From Acholoe squamosa (taxonomy: Eukaryota; Annelida; Polychaeta; Phyllodocida; Polynoidae): DNA of 64,000 bases. Position numbers and translations under genes: made by a program. Location of the stretch: assembly GCA_949317995.1 (NCBI GenBank), contig OX439038.1, positions 4,730,001 through 4,794,000 on the forward strand. The letters are read 5' to 3'. The notes under the pieces are model-generated. The model made no database searches, was not told the origin of the DNA, and saw only the letters and a program-made list of their open reading frames with translations. This document shows, one piece after another, positions 31,102-41,479 of this stretch (positions are counted from its first letter, which is position 1; each line of letters starts with the position of its first letter).

Positions 31102-31200
31102 TCCGTCTCATATGTGAAATTGTGTAATCAAGTTCTCGCCATGAATATGACCTTAGTTGTCAAAATGGCATTAAACATCTATTACTCACTCACTCACTCA
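31102..31200 (+). mobile_element. 5'-truncated SINE copy
   Basis: Only the 3' part is present: GTGAAATTGTGTAATCAAGT, CGCCATGAATATGACCTTAG, AAAATGGCATTAAACATCTA and a (CTCA)n tail. 5' truncation with a simple-repeat tail fits LINE-mediated retroposition. Confidence 0.7.
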
Positions 31201-33766
31201 TGCTGAACTACTTAAAACTCATAAAGATCACATAAATTACACATGAAATTGGACTCTTGTTATTGCCACTGTGTATGACATTTTCCTCGTTGACATATTG
31301 ACACAAAAGAACTTGTAAATTAGATTAGGTAGAAATTGGAATAGGATTACTGCATGTATATAAGTTTACATTTACATTGTTCATACAACCATGCAAAGCC
31401 TGAAAATAGCCTATTGTATAAAGATTCCCAGACTGAAGAAAAGGTATTATCTTGATATAACTATGATACCAAACAGAGAACTTACTCATTACATTGCAAT
31501 GGTAAAAATACTGAGAGAATTTTGTCAAACTCTAGTTGAGTTAACCTTTTGAGGGCAGCTGAGCATGATGGCTTAAAAACCTCCATCCTATAAATATGTG
31601 ACATGAAGCATATATGAATACAGCACTGATAATTAAGGCCTACCATGCCACCTTCAAGTAATGGCCAATTTCAATTAGGCACAGCCCAAATTATGTGCAT
31701 CCCTATCGATATATTCTTTATGTCATGGCTGATATGAACGTCACTATAGATTAGTACTAGAATCGCTAGTATTCAATGGGGGGCATTGAATACAATGTGT
31801 CCGTATTCAATGTGTGTCCACCATCTTGGATTTTGAACAGATCTGAGCTGTTTTTCTTTATTTAAAAGCAAAATAACCCCGTAGGCCATGACATAAATGC
31901 AAATGTCCACTTCCATGGGATTTTCATATAATGGCTTCGTGGGATACGCCAGTCCCACCTCGGGGAATACGATGTAAAAATATCCCATGGTCGTGGACAT
32001 TTGCTTATGTATTTTGTTTGTGTGGTACACACTGTTATTAGAATAACTTTTATTAACCATTAAAGAGACAACCTAGTCCCACTAAAACCAGGACACAGAG
32101 GGCTTACTGTGAATCACAAAGGCATGGGTTGCTATTGCATTACCACATCATGTCATCATCATATAGAGAAGTTCATCGGTGCGTGATGACTTCTAGGCCT
32201 ACTCTAGATAATTAGGGTAGAGTCATCTTGAGTCGGACATAGATGTCGAATTTAACTTGTCGGTTCTTTAGAGCCTTAACCCCGGGCCTTAACCTTTACC
32301 TGGCAAGCCTTGAGGGGCAGGCCCCGAAGTTGATCACATGGATTCAAAGTTTCTGCCAAAACTGAAAAGTTGAATCTGACAGGTTTTGTCTTGTTTTATT
32401 CTCTGTTGCTCGTTTTGAAGACCTATTCTCTTTCTGTGTAACTCAGGACATGTGTGTGGCTTATGGTGAATCTACCCTATATTTAATGTTAAATCAGATC
32501 TGTTGTACCACCAGGACCAACTCTGTGCTAGCCTGACCCCTATACATGTACAAGTGTGTAGTAAATACAACCTTTAGAAGTCTAGATCCTGGTCCAAGCC
32601 ACTTCAGGCTGACAGACCCTGGTAAAGAAAGGCCTTATGAAGGCCCTGCCTTACACCCAAGCCTATAAGTGATGGTTTAAAGACTATTTCAGTGATCTTA
32701 AGTACGGTGGCTTCTAGGGTTTCCTTGGATTCAGGGCTAGGCTGATACTCGAGGTTTTAGATATGCAGAGTATAGAAAAGAATGGCAACTTCTCTAGATA
32801 CAATGTTTGGCTTGTAGCCTATTTCAGAGTTTGAGATGAGGACTATTGATGGGTGCTGCTTATATGTAGGGTTTATGGTAGTTAAAAGATCTAGGCTATT
32901 ATAGGTAAGTTAGAATTCTATTTGCTTAACACCTCCCTTTTTACATGGTCATTATCCAGGACTTGGTCTCATCGATATGGGAATTTTCACACCCACTCGA
33001 AGTACATACAGTTTAGAGCTAGCATCACTAGGTGAATAGCAGAAATTGAAAAAGAAAACCATGAGGAAGATAACTGACTTTGAGAAAACGTACGTTACTA
33101 TCTGTAATAGGCTAATGTCATGTTGCAGCATGGAGCTTTCATAAAAAAAGAAGTAAAATTAAACACTTCAAATTTGAAAAGAACCAGTTCATTACTTCAA
33201 ATGTTTACATTGAAATAATTATCAAAAAGCCTTTTGATCCTGTTACTAGTAACACACCATTAGTTTAGTTAGTGTCGTGGTACCGTTCTACTAACCCCTA
33301 TCCACATATTACTATATGTACCGAGTAGCTGCTTTGTGTAAAGTGAACACTGATCTGTACAAATTCTAATTCCATCACTTCCCTCTGGGCCTTAACAAGA
33401 GGCTCTCACACGGTGTTCATCCAACTGCAACATCTTTAGATGGTTAGATTAATATGGATCACTATAGGTGTTATGGAGAGTCATCTTGGTCAAATCTGAC
33501 AGTAGCTTGCTAAGAAAAGAAGGCTCACAATGAAAAAGAAAGAGGAAAAATATGTGCCAAGGGTGAGGTATAAGTAAGATCTAGTCATATATGACTGTGT
33601 ACTATGGAATTCATGAAAATTTTATGAGATAATCCCCTGTCAGACCAATTTGCGTGACACTTTGTACTCATGTTGATTACCTGGAGGTGTGTGGTATGGG
33701 GCTCCTTGGTAAAACCTATGGAGCAGCTGCTGTATTTGACTTGAGATAAAGTTTGAGGTGTAACCT
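31201..33766. other. No gene seen; one inverted repeat
   Basis: No supportable exon. An inverted repeat at about 31889-31925 / 31975-32012 (ACATAAATGCAAATGTCCAC against the complement GTGGACATTTGCTTATGT) includes ATGCAAAT, a POU octamer word. A segment at 32381-32455 (GACAGGTTTTGTCTTGTTTT...GAAGACCTATTCTC) is also found at about 56025-56100. Otherwise unremarkable. Confidence 0.45.
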
Positions 33767-34095
33767 TTGGGCAGCAATGAGAACAGACATGGGCGTTTCG
33801 GCACGCCATAGCTGGTATCCATCCTGTCTTTGGGCAGCAGTGGGCCCAGACATGGGCCCATACGGCATGCCATAGCTGGTATATATCCCATCTTTGGGCA
33901 GCAGTGGGCCCAGACATGGGCCCATACGGCATGCCATAACTGGTATATATCCCATCTTTGGGAAGCAGAGGGCCCAGACATGGACCCATATGGCAGGCCA
34001 TAGACAGTATAAATAAATTTTCGGGCAGCAGTCGACCCAGACACCACTGGACACAGGCCTAAACGGCTTGCCATAGGTGGTACATATCCCATCTT
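33767..34095 (+). repeat. 64-bp tandem array, about 5 copies
   Basis: Landmark GGGCAGCAG recurs at about 33768, 33832, 33896, a variant GGGAAGCAG at 33960 and GGGCAGCAG at 34023. Units carry GGGCCCAGACATGGGCCCAT, CGGCATGCCATAGCTGGTAT and CCCATCTT. Several overlapping frames are open through it and are not genes. Confidence 0.85.
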
Positions 34096-34182
34096 TTGTA
34101 GGCCTTTCCCTTTATGCACCGTTATGTCTGAAGTAGTGGTCTTTTCACCAGGAATACAAAAACCTCCCCAACTATTAAACCC

Positions 34183-34274
34183 CTTCAGGACTACCCTCAC
34201 CCTGTCCCTCACCTTCAAGACTACCCTCACCCTGTCCCTCACCTTCAGGACTACCCTCACCCTGTCCCTCACCT
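34183..34274 (+). repeat. 30-bp tandem triplication
   Basis: CTTCAGGACTACCCTCACCC + TGTCCCTCAC is repeated at 34183, 34213 and 34243, nearly identical, so it is a recent slippage or unequal-exchange product. Confidence 0.9.
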
Positions 34275-34304
34275 TATATAAGCTTTTCCCATCATGATAC
34301 CCTT

Positions 34305-34410
34305 TTGCAGCTCTATTAACTCACCCTGTAATGCATGAATACAGCCCTTGTGAGTAACTCGCCAGGGCTGTATTAAAGTAACATGCTGCGCAATGGGTGA
34401 TATTAACACC
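34305..34410 (+). mobile_element. TPM hairpin 1 fragment
   Basis: GTAATGCATGAATACAGCCC with TTGTGAGTAACTCGCCAGGG + CTGTATTAAAGTAACATG, then CAATGGGTGATA. Only the first palindrome remains. Confidence 0.6.
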
Positions 34411-34562
34411 CTATGCCATCATAGCAGGCTTAAAACTTAGAGGCAAACGAAAAGAGAGTAGTAGGTTTTATAGTACCAAGGTTACAGAGAGACCTTCCCT
34501 TAGCTAGGATTTTACCTCTACCTTCTGTGTGAGTGCAATGAGAGAGTTTACCAGCAGTTTTA

Positions 34563-34710
34563 TAGTCAGGAAAGGGGTTAAAAAGAAGGGCAAACTAAAT
34601 TGTCAGGGAAAGGGTGAAAAAGAGAGGGCATACTGAATTGTCAGGGAAAAGTTAAAAAAAGGGGCCATACTAAATTCTCAAGGAAGGGTTTAAGAATAGA
34701 GGACATACTA
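34563..34710 (+). repeat. Degenerate 55-60-bp tandem repeat
   Basis: The phrase TCAGGGAAAGGGTGAAAAAG / GGGCATACTGAATTG recurs three to four times with decay. Confidence 0.6.
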
Positions 34711-34894
34711 TAAAGTATTCTTACAGTGTAATATATGCAGAAAGAGAGGCAATATCAAATGAGAAAATGTGCAAAAAAAGAGAAGGGGGCATAGAGTAAA
34801 TGGCAATATGCAGAAGGCTATGACATACTATAAGGAGTAATATACTAGATCTTATACCTCAGACCACTGCAGCTTTTGTCTACCTTATTAGACA

Positions 34895-35130
34895 GCAAAA
34901 CAGAATCTCGTCCCGCCGCCGGGTCTCGCGAGACTCCCCGAGAAGTGTTTGCCAAAGAAGATCGATGGGAATCCAGATGGAGTAGTGGATGGGCACGCTC
35001 TCCAATCTCAGCCTTTATTGGCTATACTGCTAAGTATAGCCCAAGGCTGAAGCTCCTAAACTATCTGTTTGGAGAGTGGTAGGGGATGGAGGCTGGTTGG
35101 TATGGGCATGCGCAGTTGAGCTGCTGGATT
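34895..35130. promoter_or_regulatory. CpG-rich, promoter-like patch
   Basis: TCTCGCGAGA at 34924-34933 is the palindromic motif of many TATA-less metazoan promoters, and GGGCATGCGCAG at 35104-35115 resembles an NRF1 site. CCCGCCGCCGGG lies adjacent. From about 35000 to 35085 a compact foldback (GGCTATACTGCTAAGTATAG with outer CTCTCCAA/TTGGAGAG arms) is inserted between them. No downstream coding exon was recognised, so promoter function is only a possibility. Confidence 0.3.
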
Positions 35131-35338
35131 GGCTGCTATGGTGGACTCAGTGTGTGGAATATTTATGGCTTATTTCCTGTCAGGACTTTGTATCCTCCTT
35201 CACAACAGGTGGCCATGAATGATTTCCATCATTTAGCTTCCTCCATATTTACTTTAACATTAACCCTTTAGAGGCCGTCACATAGCTTCCTCCATATTAA
35301 CCCTTTAGAGGCATTAATGCATAATTTGTGGAACTTTG

Positions 35339-35571
35339 CACTGTAAAAAATGTCCTTGAAATAATGTTGTAATCCTTGCCGCAAAATCGCCAGAGATCCG
35401 TTGTTATTTTCACAGAGACTCCATGTACATTTTGTGTACCATCGTACTGCTACCTGGGGCTTCTTGTACAATCCACACTGGTTCAATGCTATACAATCAT
35501 GGTGGTTCACTGTTCAGTTTTAGGAGGATCATCCCTGGTAGATTCAACAATTATTTTTTACCGCGTGGGTG
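35339..35571 (-). mobile_element. CACTGT MITE, copy 2
   Basis: CACTGTAAAAAATGTCC at the left, then AGAGATCCGTTGTTATTTTC, CACAGAGACTCCATGTACAT, TGGTTCACTGTTCAGTTTTA and GGATCATCCCTGGTAGATTC. Same orientation as copies at 39707 and 52543. The right end has degenerated to TTATTTTTTACCGCG. Confidence 0.65.
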
Positions 35572-35814
35572 AGTGGTCCATATATCATACGTCGATTTTA
35601 AGAAATACTCAAGATACTCAAGACACATGATGTCCCATGTCATCTTTGCAATCATACTATGTCCCATGTCGAATTTAAGAAAGTACCTATGTCATGTCAT
35701 GAATATTTTTACTCATGTCACTAAGGCTCATGTCAAATGTCAATTTTAAGAAATGGCCCTCCATGCATATCGATTATAGTGGTCCAGCCCCGCTATACAT
35801 CAAAGGCGAAGCTC

Positions 35815-36470
35815 ATGGAAGGTCGGCATGATGCATTAAAGCATTAGCCCAGCCCTATGGACAGCAATCACGTGCCTCTAGCTCACACCACTGATGAAAT
35901 CTGGACCTTAATGCTATGGGACTTTTCATCACTGTTTTGGCCAGAGGCAGCTGATCTTATCAGGCTGCAGGTACAGGCAGGTGATTTCAGCGAGGCTCAT
36001 TTTCAGGTCCAACTAGGTCATGAGGTCATGACGTCACATGCAGTAATGGCAGCCGCACGTCGGCCACCTGTCGGTCACCCATGTGCAATGATAGTGTAAT
36101 GAAAAAGATTTGGGATTAATTGTGAACCAATAATCATACTCCAAGCTCTGGTAGAACTAGAAAGCTGGGGAGGGCTAAGGATATTGTCCCTATGCCGTCT
36201 GTCAGTGACTGACTGTCAGTCAGTGAAATCACCTGCCTCTTGCCTAAACACTAATGCGGGCTTCCCTAGCCCACTTAAAAGGGTCTATTTCTCCTCTTTC
36301 CTATCCCCTCGGGATGTGTGTGGTGCACATACTATCCCATACTCACTCACTCCTAAACACTAATGAAAAGTCCCATATATAGCGTTAAGGTCCAGATTTC
36401 ATCGGTGGTGCAAGGTATAGGCGGGATACCAAGTGTCCGTAGTGGACATTAGCGGCCCTTAAAGGGTTAA
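35815..36470. mobile_element. Large foldback element with TPM-like right end, split by a SINE
   Basis: The left arm at 35883-35930 (CTGATGAAATCTGGACCTTA, TGGGACTTTTCATCACTG) is inverted at 36361-36415 (AATGAAAAGTCCCATATATA, GTTAAGGTCCAGATTTCATC). It begins near GGTCGGCATGATGCATTAAA and ends GCGGCCCTTAAAGGGTTAA, a perfect TPM terminus. The SINE at 36257-36351 is inserted in the right half. Confidence 0.55.
36257..36351 (+). mobile_element. SINE insertion with 14-bp target duplication
   Basis: CCTAAACACTAATG stands directly on both sides (36243-36256 and 36352-36365). The body begins CGGGCTTCCCTAGCCCACTT and ends in ACTCACTCACT. The middle (the ATGACCTTAG...GCGTTAAAC segment) is missing, so this is an internally deleted but genuinely retroposed copy. 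The duplication fixes the exact 5' and 3' ends of the SINE. Confidence 0.9.
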
Positions 36471-36526
36471 TGCACACCTGACTATGAACCTAAATCCCAT
36501 ATAAAGTCAACATAGAGCATCATCAC

Positions 36527-36926
36527 CCGGGGGGGGGGGCACTGAGCCTCAGTTTGGGTACCAACTGTGGTACTGACCCCGCGGAGAGGTGACTGTCGAT
36601 GCGTCAAAGGGGGGAAACAGGGGGCTTGTTGGCTGAATTACATCTTGAGATACCTTTATGCCTTGCATTAAAAGGGAAGTGACTTGAATATTCCATGTTA
36701 TCACTCCAGGGCTGTGAAATTCCTGAGTATTATTTTCACAAAGAACCTCGATTTACATGGAAGATTTGCCCCAAAAAGGGGGGCTATTAACAGACTTCTT
36801 CAAAAAAAAGGGGGGCTGTAAAAATTGAGCTGTATTTAAAGGGGCTGTTATTTGGCAAAAAAGAGGGGGCTGTAGTTTCGCAGTTGGTGCCACCGATCAA
36901 AGACTCAGTGCCCCCCCCCCTCCGGG
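36527..36926. mobile_element. hAT-like MITE, copy B, with perfect 8-bp target duplication
   Basis: ATCATCAC precedes (36519-36526) and follows (36927-36934) the element. Ends are CCGG(G)n-CACTGAG and the inverted CCCGGAG(G)n-CACTGAG. Internal words GGTACCAACTGTGGTACTGA and GTTTCGCAGTTGGTGCCACC match copy A at 2422-2772. Confidence 0.8.
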
Positions 36927-37046
36927 ATCATCACCCCTTGTACAGAGGTCGGGCTCTGATACCTTAGTTTCCAGCTTAGTCTCCATAAATTGCTGACACA
37001 TTGATGGTGCTGGCATTTTTTGCCCTTTGCCCCACACTGTTCAATT

Positions 37047-37655
37047 CTATAGACCCAACGCCGGAGGTGAAGACCGCCAGGCGCAAGGGGGTTGATGGGG
37101 AGCATCTATTGCTGCATTCCTCTCTGCCAGTTGTTGGTTGAGGATCCTCTCCCTTTCCTCCTGCTGGGACTTGTTGGTCTCTAGGGCAGTAACTGCATCT
37201 TGGATGGCCTTCTCATAGGCCCTTATCTTCTCAGCTGTCTGATTAGGTTGGGGGCCTTCATCGGTGTCCATGATGGAGGGTGTGGGGGAGGTGTCTCTGG
37301 AGGAGTGGCTGTCAAAGGCTGGAGCTGGGGTGGAGGATCTAGATGAGGGTGTGGATCCACCCCCTGAGGCAGATCCTTCTTCCCCTGAGGTAGATAGCGT
37401 GAGTTGGGCGTCCTGTAGAGATCCCTGGGAAATGTTGGATCCCTGAGAACTGGTTGTTCCCTGAGTAGACAGGGTGGGTGGTGTGGGGTCTACTGAGTGT
37501 GGGTCTGTTGTATTGGAGGCTGGTTTGCCTCCTGCGGGTCTCCTAGATCTTGGTGGGAGGGAGACCTCTTCAACAGGCCCCTGACTACGTAAGGTCTTTG
37601 TGTGTTGTTCTGCCAGCTTGACTGATAAGGCCTTGATGTGTGTGGTGGACCTCAC
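37047..37655 (-). CDS. Low-complexity ORF, possible exon fragment (uncertain)
   Basis: About 200 codons are open. The first 125 residues are Ser/Thr/Pro/Gly-rich (LSTQGTTSSQGSNISQGS; SGGGSTPSSRSSTPAPA). A charged heptad-like stretch follows (AEKIRAYEKAIQDAVTALET, then EERERILNQQLAERNAAI), likely coiled coil. The left-end codon is GTG, not ATG; the first ATG is at residue 129 (position 37271). Upstream lies a 20-bp tandem array with stops. Composition looks protein-like, but I recognise no family and no splice structure. It could be a transposon-protein relic. Confidence 0.3.
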   Translation of the reverse strand: MRSTTHIKALSVKLAEQHTKTLRSQGPVEEVSLPPRSRRPAGGKPASNTTDPHSVDPTPPTLSTQGTTSSQGSNISQGSLQDAQLTLSTSGEEGSASGGGSTPSSRSSTPAPAFDSHSSRDTSPTPSIMDTDEGPQPNQTAEKIRAYEKAIQDAVTALETNKSQQEERERILNQQLAERNAAIDAPHQPPCAWRSSPPALGL

Positions 37656-38000
37656 TGACGTGTGGGAGACCTCACTGACGTGTGGGAGACCTCACTGACG
37701 TGTGGGAGACCTCACTGACGTGTGGGAGACCTCTCTGACGTGTGGGAGACCTCACTGATGTGTGGGAGACCTCACTGACGTTTGGGAGACCTCACTGACG
37801 TTTGGGAGACCTCACTGACGTTTGGGAGACCTCACTGACGTCTTGGGAGACCTCACTGACGTTTTTGGGAGACCTCACTGATATATGAGAGATCTTACTG
37901 TTGTGTGAGAGATCTCATTGATGTGTGGGAGATCTCACTGATGTGTGGGAGATCTCATCGATGTGTGGGAGATCTCACTGATGTGTGGGAGATCTCATTG
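37656..38000 (+). repeat. 20-bp tandem array, about 17 copies
   Basis: TGTGGGAGACCTCACTGACG repeated, drifting to TTTGGGAGACCTCACTGACG, then to GTGTGGGAGATCTCACTGAT at the 3' end. GAGATCTC is itself palindromic. Spacing is mostly 20 bp, with slightly longer units at about 37843 and 37864. Confidence 0.9.
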
Positions 38001-38930
38001 GTGACCTTGGTGGGTATGGTGTCAAGGTCAAGGTCACTGGGTGGGTGGAGTGGGTCTAACTGTGTGTATGCGGTACCAGCTTTAATTTACTGTGTGCATG
38101 ATTGTTCCCAGTTGCGGTACCAGCTTTAACTTACTGTGTGCATGATTGTTTTTAGTTGTGTTACCAGCTTTAAATTTTATGAGCCTGTGAGGGATGGGAT
38201 CTTAGTAGGATGTTCTCCACCACTTTGTCATACTAGTGATTGGCATGATCAAGTTGTCATATGAGAAATATCATAAGACTAGTGGTATATAGTGTAATTA
38301 TCTCAAGGCTCTTATAAATAGTGTTATTTCCAGTTGTCACTGGTTTATTCAGCTTTAGGCAACATGTAAGAAATATCAATCATACAGTAGTTAGTATGTA
38401 GGTAATTTGCACATACAGTAAACATACAGTAATTTATAAAGTATAATGTTCAGTTCCACTCCACCTGTGAGGTATTAATAATACAGTGTCCAGCATACTT
38501 CTAGGTGGGTTCCCACACCTAGCTCCTGACCTGCTGCTTAGAGGAATAATGTAATAATGGATAACTTTACCCTCTGGTGGAAGTCTTGAAGAAGATAGCC
38601 TCTGGCCACTAATGGTAAGAAACCAATGCCTGTCTAGCATAGTTTCACCATAGTGCAGTGGTATAGCAGGTAGCAGGAGATGACTGGAGATGTTACCTCT
38701 AGAGCGGTTCTTGGTGATGTGTCCTCCTGGAGGTGCAGACAGGCTATTTGTAGCAAATCTTGGAAAAGCACCTCCAGACTGACTGGAGCCAGCAGCATCT
38801 GCCTAACTCTACATTTGTTTGAGGGGACCCTTTCAAGTGTCACAGGGGGACAAAGGACCCCCATGGACGCCGCTATGGCCCCCATTGTCTTGGTCGGTTC
38901 TGCATCTTTAGACCCTCATATCTCGGCCGT
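38001..38930. other. No gene seen
   Basis: A duplicated sentence at 38070-38160 (GCGGTACCAGCTTTAA...TACTGTGTGCATGATTGTT, twice) is the only structure. No coding evidence. Confidence 0.45.
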
Positions 38931-39320
38931 TTATGCGTTCATAACCGCCATTTTGGGCATGCGCGGAGTTGAATATGCCAAGTTTATAATGCCCGCTGGA
39001 TAGGCGCGTAATTCGCGCCGGTTTGTCTGTGGTGCACTCGGAGCTCCTTTCAGTCTCCATGGCATAACTTCCTTAATACTGGGAGTTCCGCCTTGATCTT
39101 GGGCTCATTCTGACCGTCTAATTATGGGCTTTCCATAGAATTTTTGATATTTGACCTAGGTCGCTCAGGAGCGACGCTAGAGCGACCGGAAGGTTATGGC
39201 GTCGTGCTTATGTAACCCATTGTTCAGTCCTTAGAGTGCTCAGACACTCATGACGGCGTCAGCGGTGCTCAGGCACCCGTGACGGCCGGTTGCATTCACT
39301 TACAAGTTATTAATTTGTGC
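38931..39320. promoter_or_regulatory. CpG-rich patch with YY1- and NRF1-like motifs
   Basis: CCGCCATTTT at 38945-38954 matches the reverse of the YY1 word AAAATGGCGG, and GGGCATGCGCGG at 38955-38966 resembles NRF1. GCGCGTAATTCGCGCC at about 39004 is palindromic. At 39150-39290, GGTCGCTCAGGAGCGACG and two GTGCTCAG(A/G)CAC copies add further CpGs. A TATA-less promoter is possible, but no adjacent exon is identified. Confidence 0.3.
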
Positions 39321-39706
39321 ATTGAACCATGAGGTCGCACACTGAGACCCTCATTTTTATTATATTGTGCAGTGAACCATTAGGTCGGAGCCTTTGATGT
39401 CATAAACTCTGTCTAACTGACTGTGGCTGGTGTGCAGTGGGGCATGAACGCTCTTATACAAAGTTTGAGCGCTCTTATAGCTCTTAGAACCAACCTATGT
39501 ATTAATTTCATAGATATTTCTTTGATTAATACAAAATATGTTAGGATTTATGGAACAATAAAATGGTATATCATAAAGCCCCAGTGTAACCAAGCAACGA
39601 GAGGCAGCTGTGGCACAAACAGTTAAAAGTTTGTTCTGCGAGGAATTCCCCTTAAACAGCACTGTCTGCTTTGTAATTACACAAGCTGGTCCATCCTTTG
39701 ACCGTA

Positions 39707-39905
39707 CACTGTAAAAAAATGTCGTCAAAATAAAGGGACATTCCTCGTTCCAAAATCCCTTGTACATTTGTGTACCACCATACTGCCACCTGGGGCTTCT
39801 TGTAAAAACTACACTGGTTCCGTGCTTCTCAATATGGTGGTCCACTGTTCAGTTTTACGGGGATCCCTGGTACTAGTAGGTTCAATAGTTATGTTTTTCA
39901 CAGTG
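39707..39905 (-). mobile_element. CACTGT MITE, complete 199-bp copy flanked by TA
   Basis: TA then CACTGTAAAAAAATG at the left and TTTTTCACAGTG then TA at the right. Contains TACATTTGTGTACCACCATA, CTGCCACCTGGGGCTTCTTG and TGGTCCACTGTTCAGTTTTA. TA flanks and CACTGT ends fit mobilisation by a Tc1/mariner-type transposase; that is inference. Confidence 0.75.
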
Positions 39906-40749
39906 TAGCAGTCCGTTCAAGCACCGGGGTCTCTCTGTTACTAAATGTGCAATTTTTGACCAATCATGGGATGGAAGGGGCAAAAGTGTTTAAAGCTCTC
40001 CGAGGGGGAGTAGAGGGTGGGGGGTTCCTTACAACCCCCACCCCCTCTGGAGTACTAATCCCTAAGACACTCCGACCAGAGACTTTGCACCCACTTCAAT
40101 GACGGAGATACATGCCTTCTCAAAGAACATAACTCCTCTAACTAATCTTTAGAACCAGATGGGGGGAGTACGTCTACACTGATTCTTGGGGAGGGGGGTA
40201 GTACTCCATACAATTGACATTTGTGTGCCTAGCAATTTCTAACAAAATACCTTTGAGCAAAAATTCACTTTTAAACAAACGTTTCTCGAGGCAGGGGTTC
40301 TGTTTTGACTAGGATCTCACATGTCTCATTTGAACAATCTTCCCCCAAAAAAGAGCTCTTTCCATCAATAAAACCCCTTTACCCAAGGGATCAGTTGTAT
40401 TTCTTAGAAACAGGGGTCACTTTTCAACAACAGAATCTTTCTAACCAAGGGGTTGGGCTCTCAGGGGCTCAGCCACAATGCAATGTCAAAAAGAAAATAA
40501 TAACAAAGTGCCCTCCCCCCCCCCTGCCACTGAATATGCTGACCTTGTATTGGAAAGCTAAATGGACAGGCCCAGAATAGGTCTATTGTTGAGGTATTGT
40601 ATTATAAAGGGAGCAATCAATGATAAAACTGCATTGTAAGACATCAATATGTTACATTGTATGCCCAGGATGTGACGTCATCAAAGTGGTAACAATTAGG
40701 AAGACCAGCAATCTCTTCTCTAATCAGGTATGTTCTGGACTATAGCTGG

Positions 40750-40945
40750 TCATTTTTCTGAGCAGCCATCTTGTTCTGCTATAGCACTGTAGGCACTGTA
40801 GTGGGTCACCCTGTGTAGACAGCCATCTTTTCCCCCTATAAGACTGTGGTGGGTCATCCTGTGTAGGCAACCATCTTGTCTCCCTATAACACTGTAACTG
40901 GTCAGCCAGTGCAGGCAGCCATCTGTAGCACTGTAGCCACCATGT
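40750..40945 (+). repeat. Degenerate 60-bp repeats with CCATCTTG words
   Basis: Three to four units of GGCAGCCATCTTGT...CCCTATAACACTGTA. CAAGATGGC, the complement, is a YY1-type word. Equivalent units lie at 45345-45600 in the duplicate. Confidence 0.6.
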
Positions 40946-41079
40946 ATATAAGCTGTGACTTATGAGGGTATCCGACTGCTGGCGGTTGGGCAGATTCTCG
41001 CTAGTCCATCTGATTTTTTCTATACTTTTACAATATTAGAAATACCTGGATTAGTGAAAAATCCCTAAATTTGTCCCCT

Positions 41080-41479
41080 CTGAACAGAGTGTCACCGCCT
41101 CTGGCGTCGGGATCAGTGCCATAGCGATACCATTGCAAACGAGATCAGTCCCTGATGCTAGAGGCACCTGATCTCAGGGATGTCAACACAAACAAAAATG
41201 TCGATTCACGGCCAACTGACGGCAGTCAGTCACTGACGGATGAGGGACAGTATCATTAGCCCTTTAATTGTTTCTAGTTCTATTAGAGCTTGGAGTATGA
41301 TTATTTGGTTCACTATTCATCCCTAATCATTTTAATTCCACTATCACTGCACACCGGCGTCCGACTCCAGCCGCCAGCCGTCACTGCGAGGCTGCCTCTA
41401 GCATCAGGGACTGATTTCATTTGCAATGCTATCGCTATGGCACTGATCCCGACGCCAGAGGAGGTGACACTCTGTTCAG
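41080..41479. repeat. 86-bp-arm inverted repeat with 228-bp loop
   Basis: The left arm (41080-41165) begins CTGAACAGAGTGTCACCGCC and ends GATGCTAGAGGC. The right arm (41394-41479) is its complement with 4 mismatches by eye. No target duplication is obvious. It may be a foldback transposon or a recent inversion-duplication; a transcript would form a long double-stranded stem. Confidence 0.8.

Noticed and set aside
33585..34272. Overlapping minus-strand ORFs of 112-210 codons
   Set aside because: Artefacts of the 64-bp and 30-bp tandem arrays.
37656..38000. Possible CRISPR-like array (regular 20-bp repeats), also considered for the 34-, 42- and 55-bp arrays
   Set aside because: Units are directly adjacent with no unique spacers, and the genome is eukaryotic.
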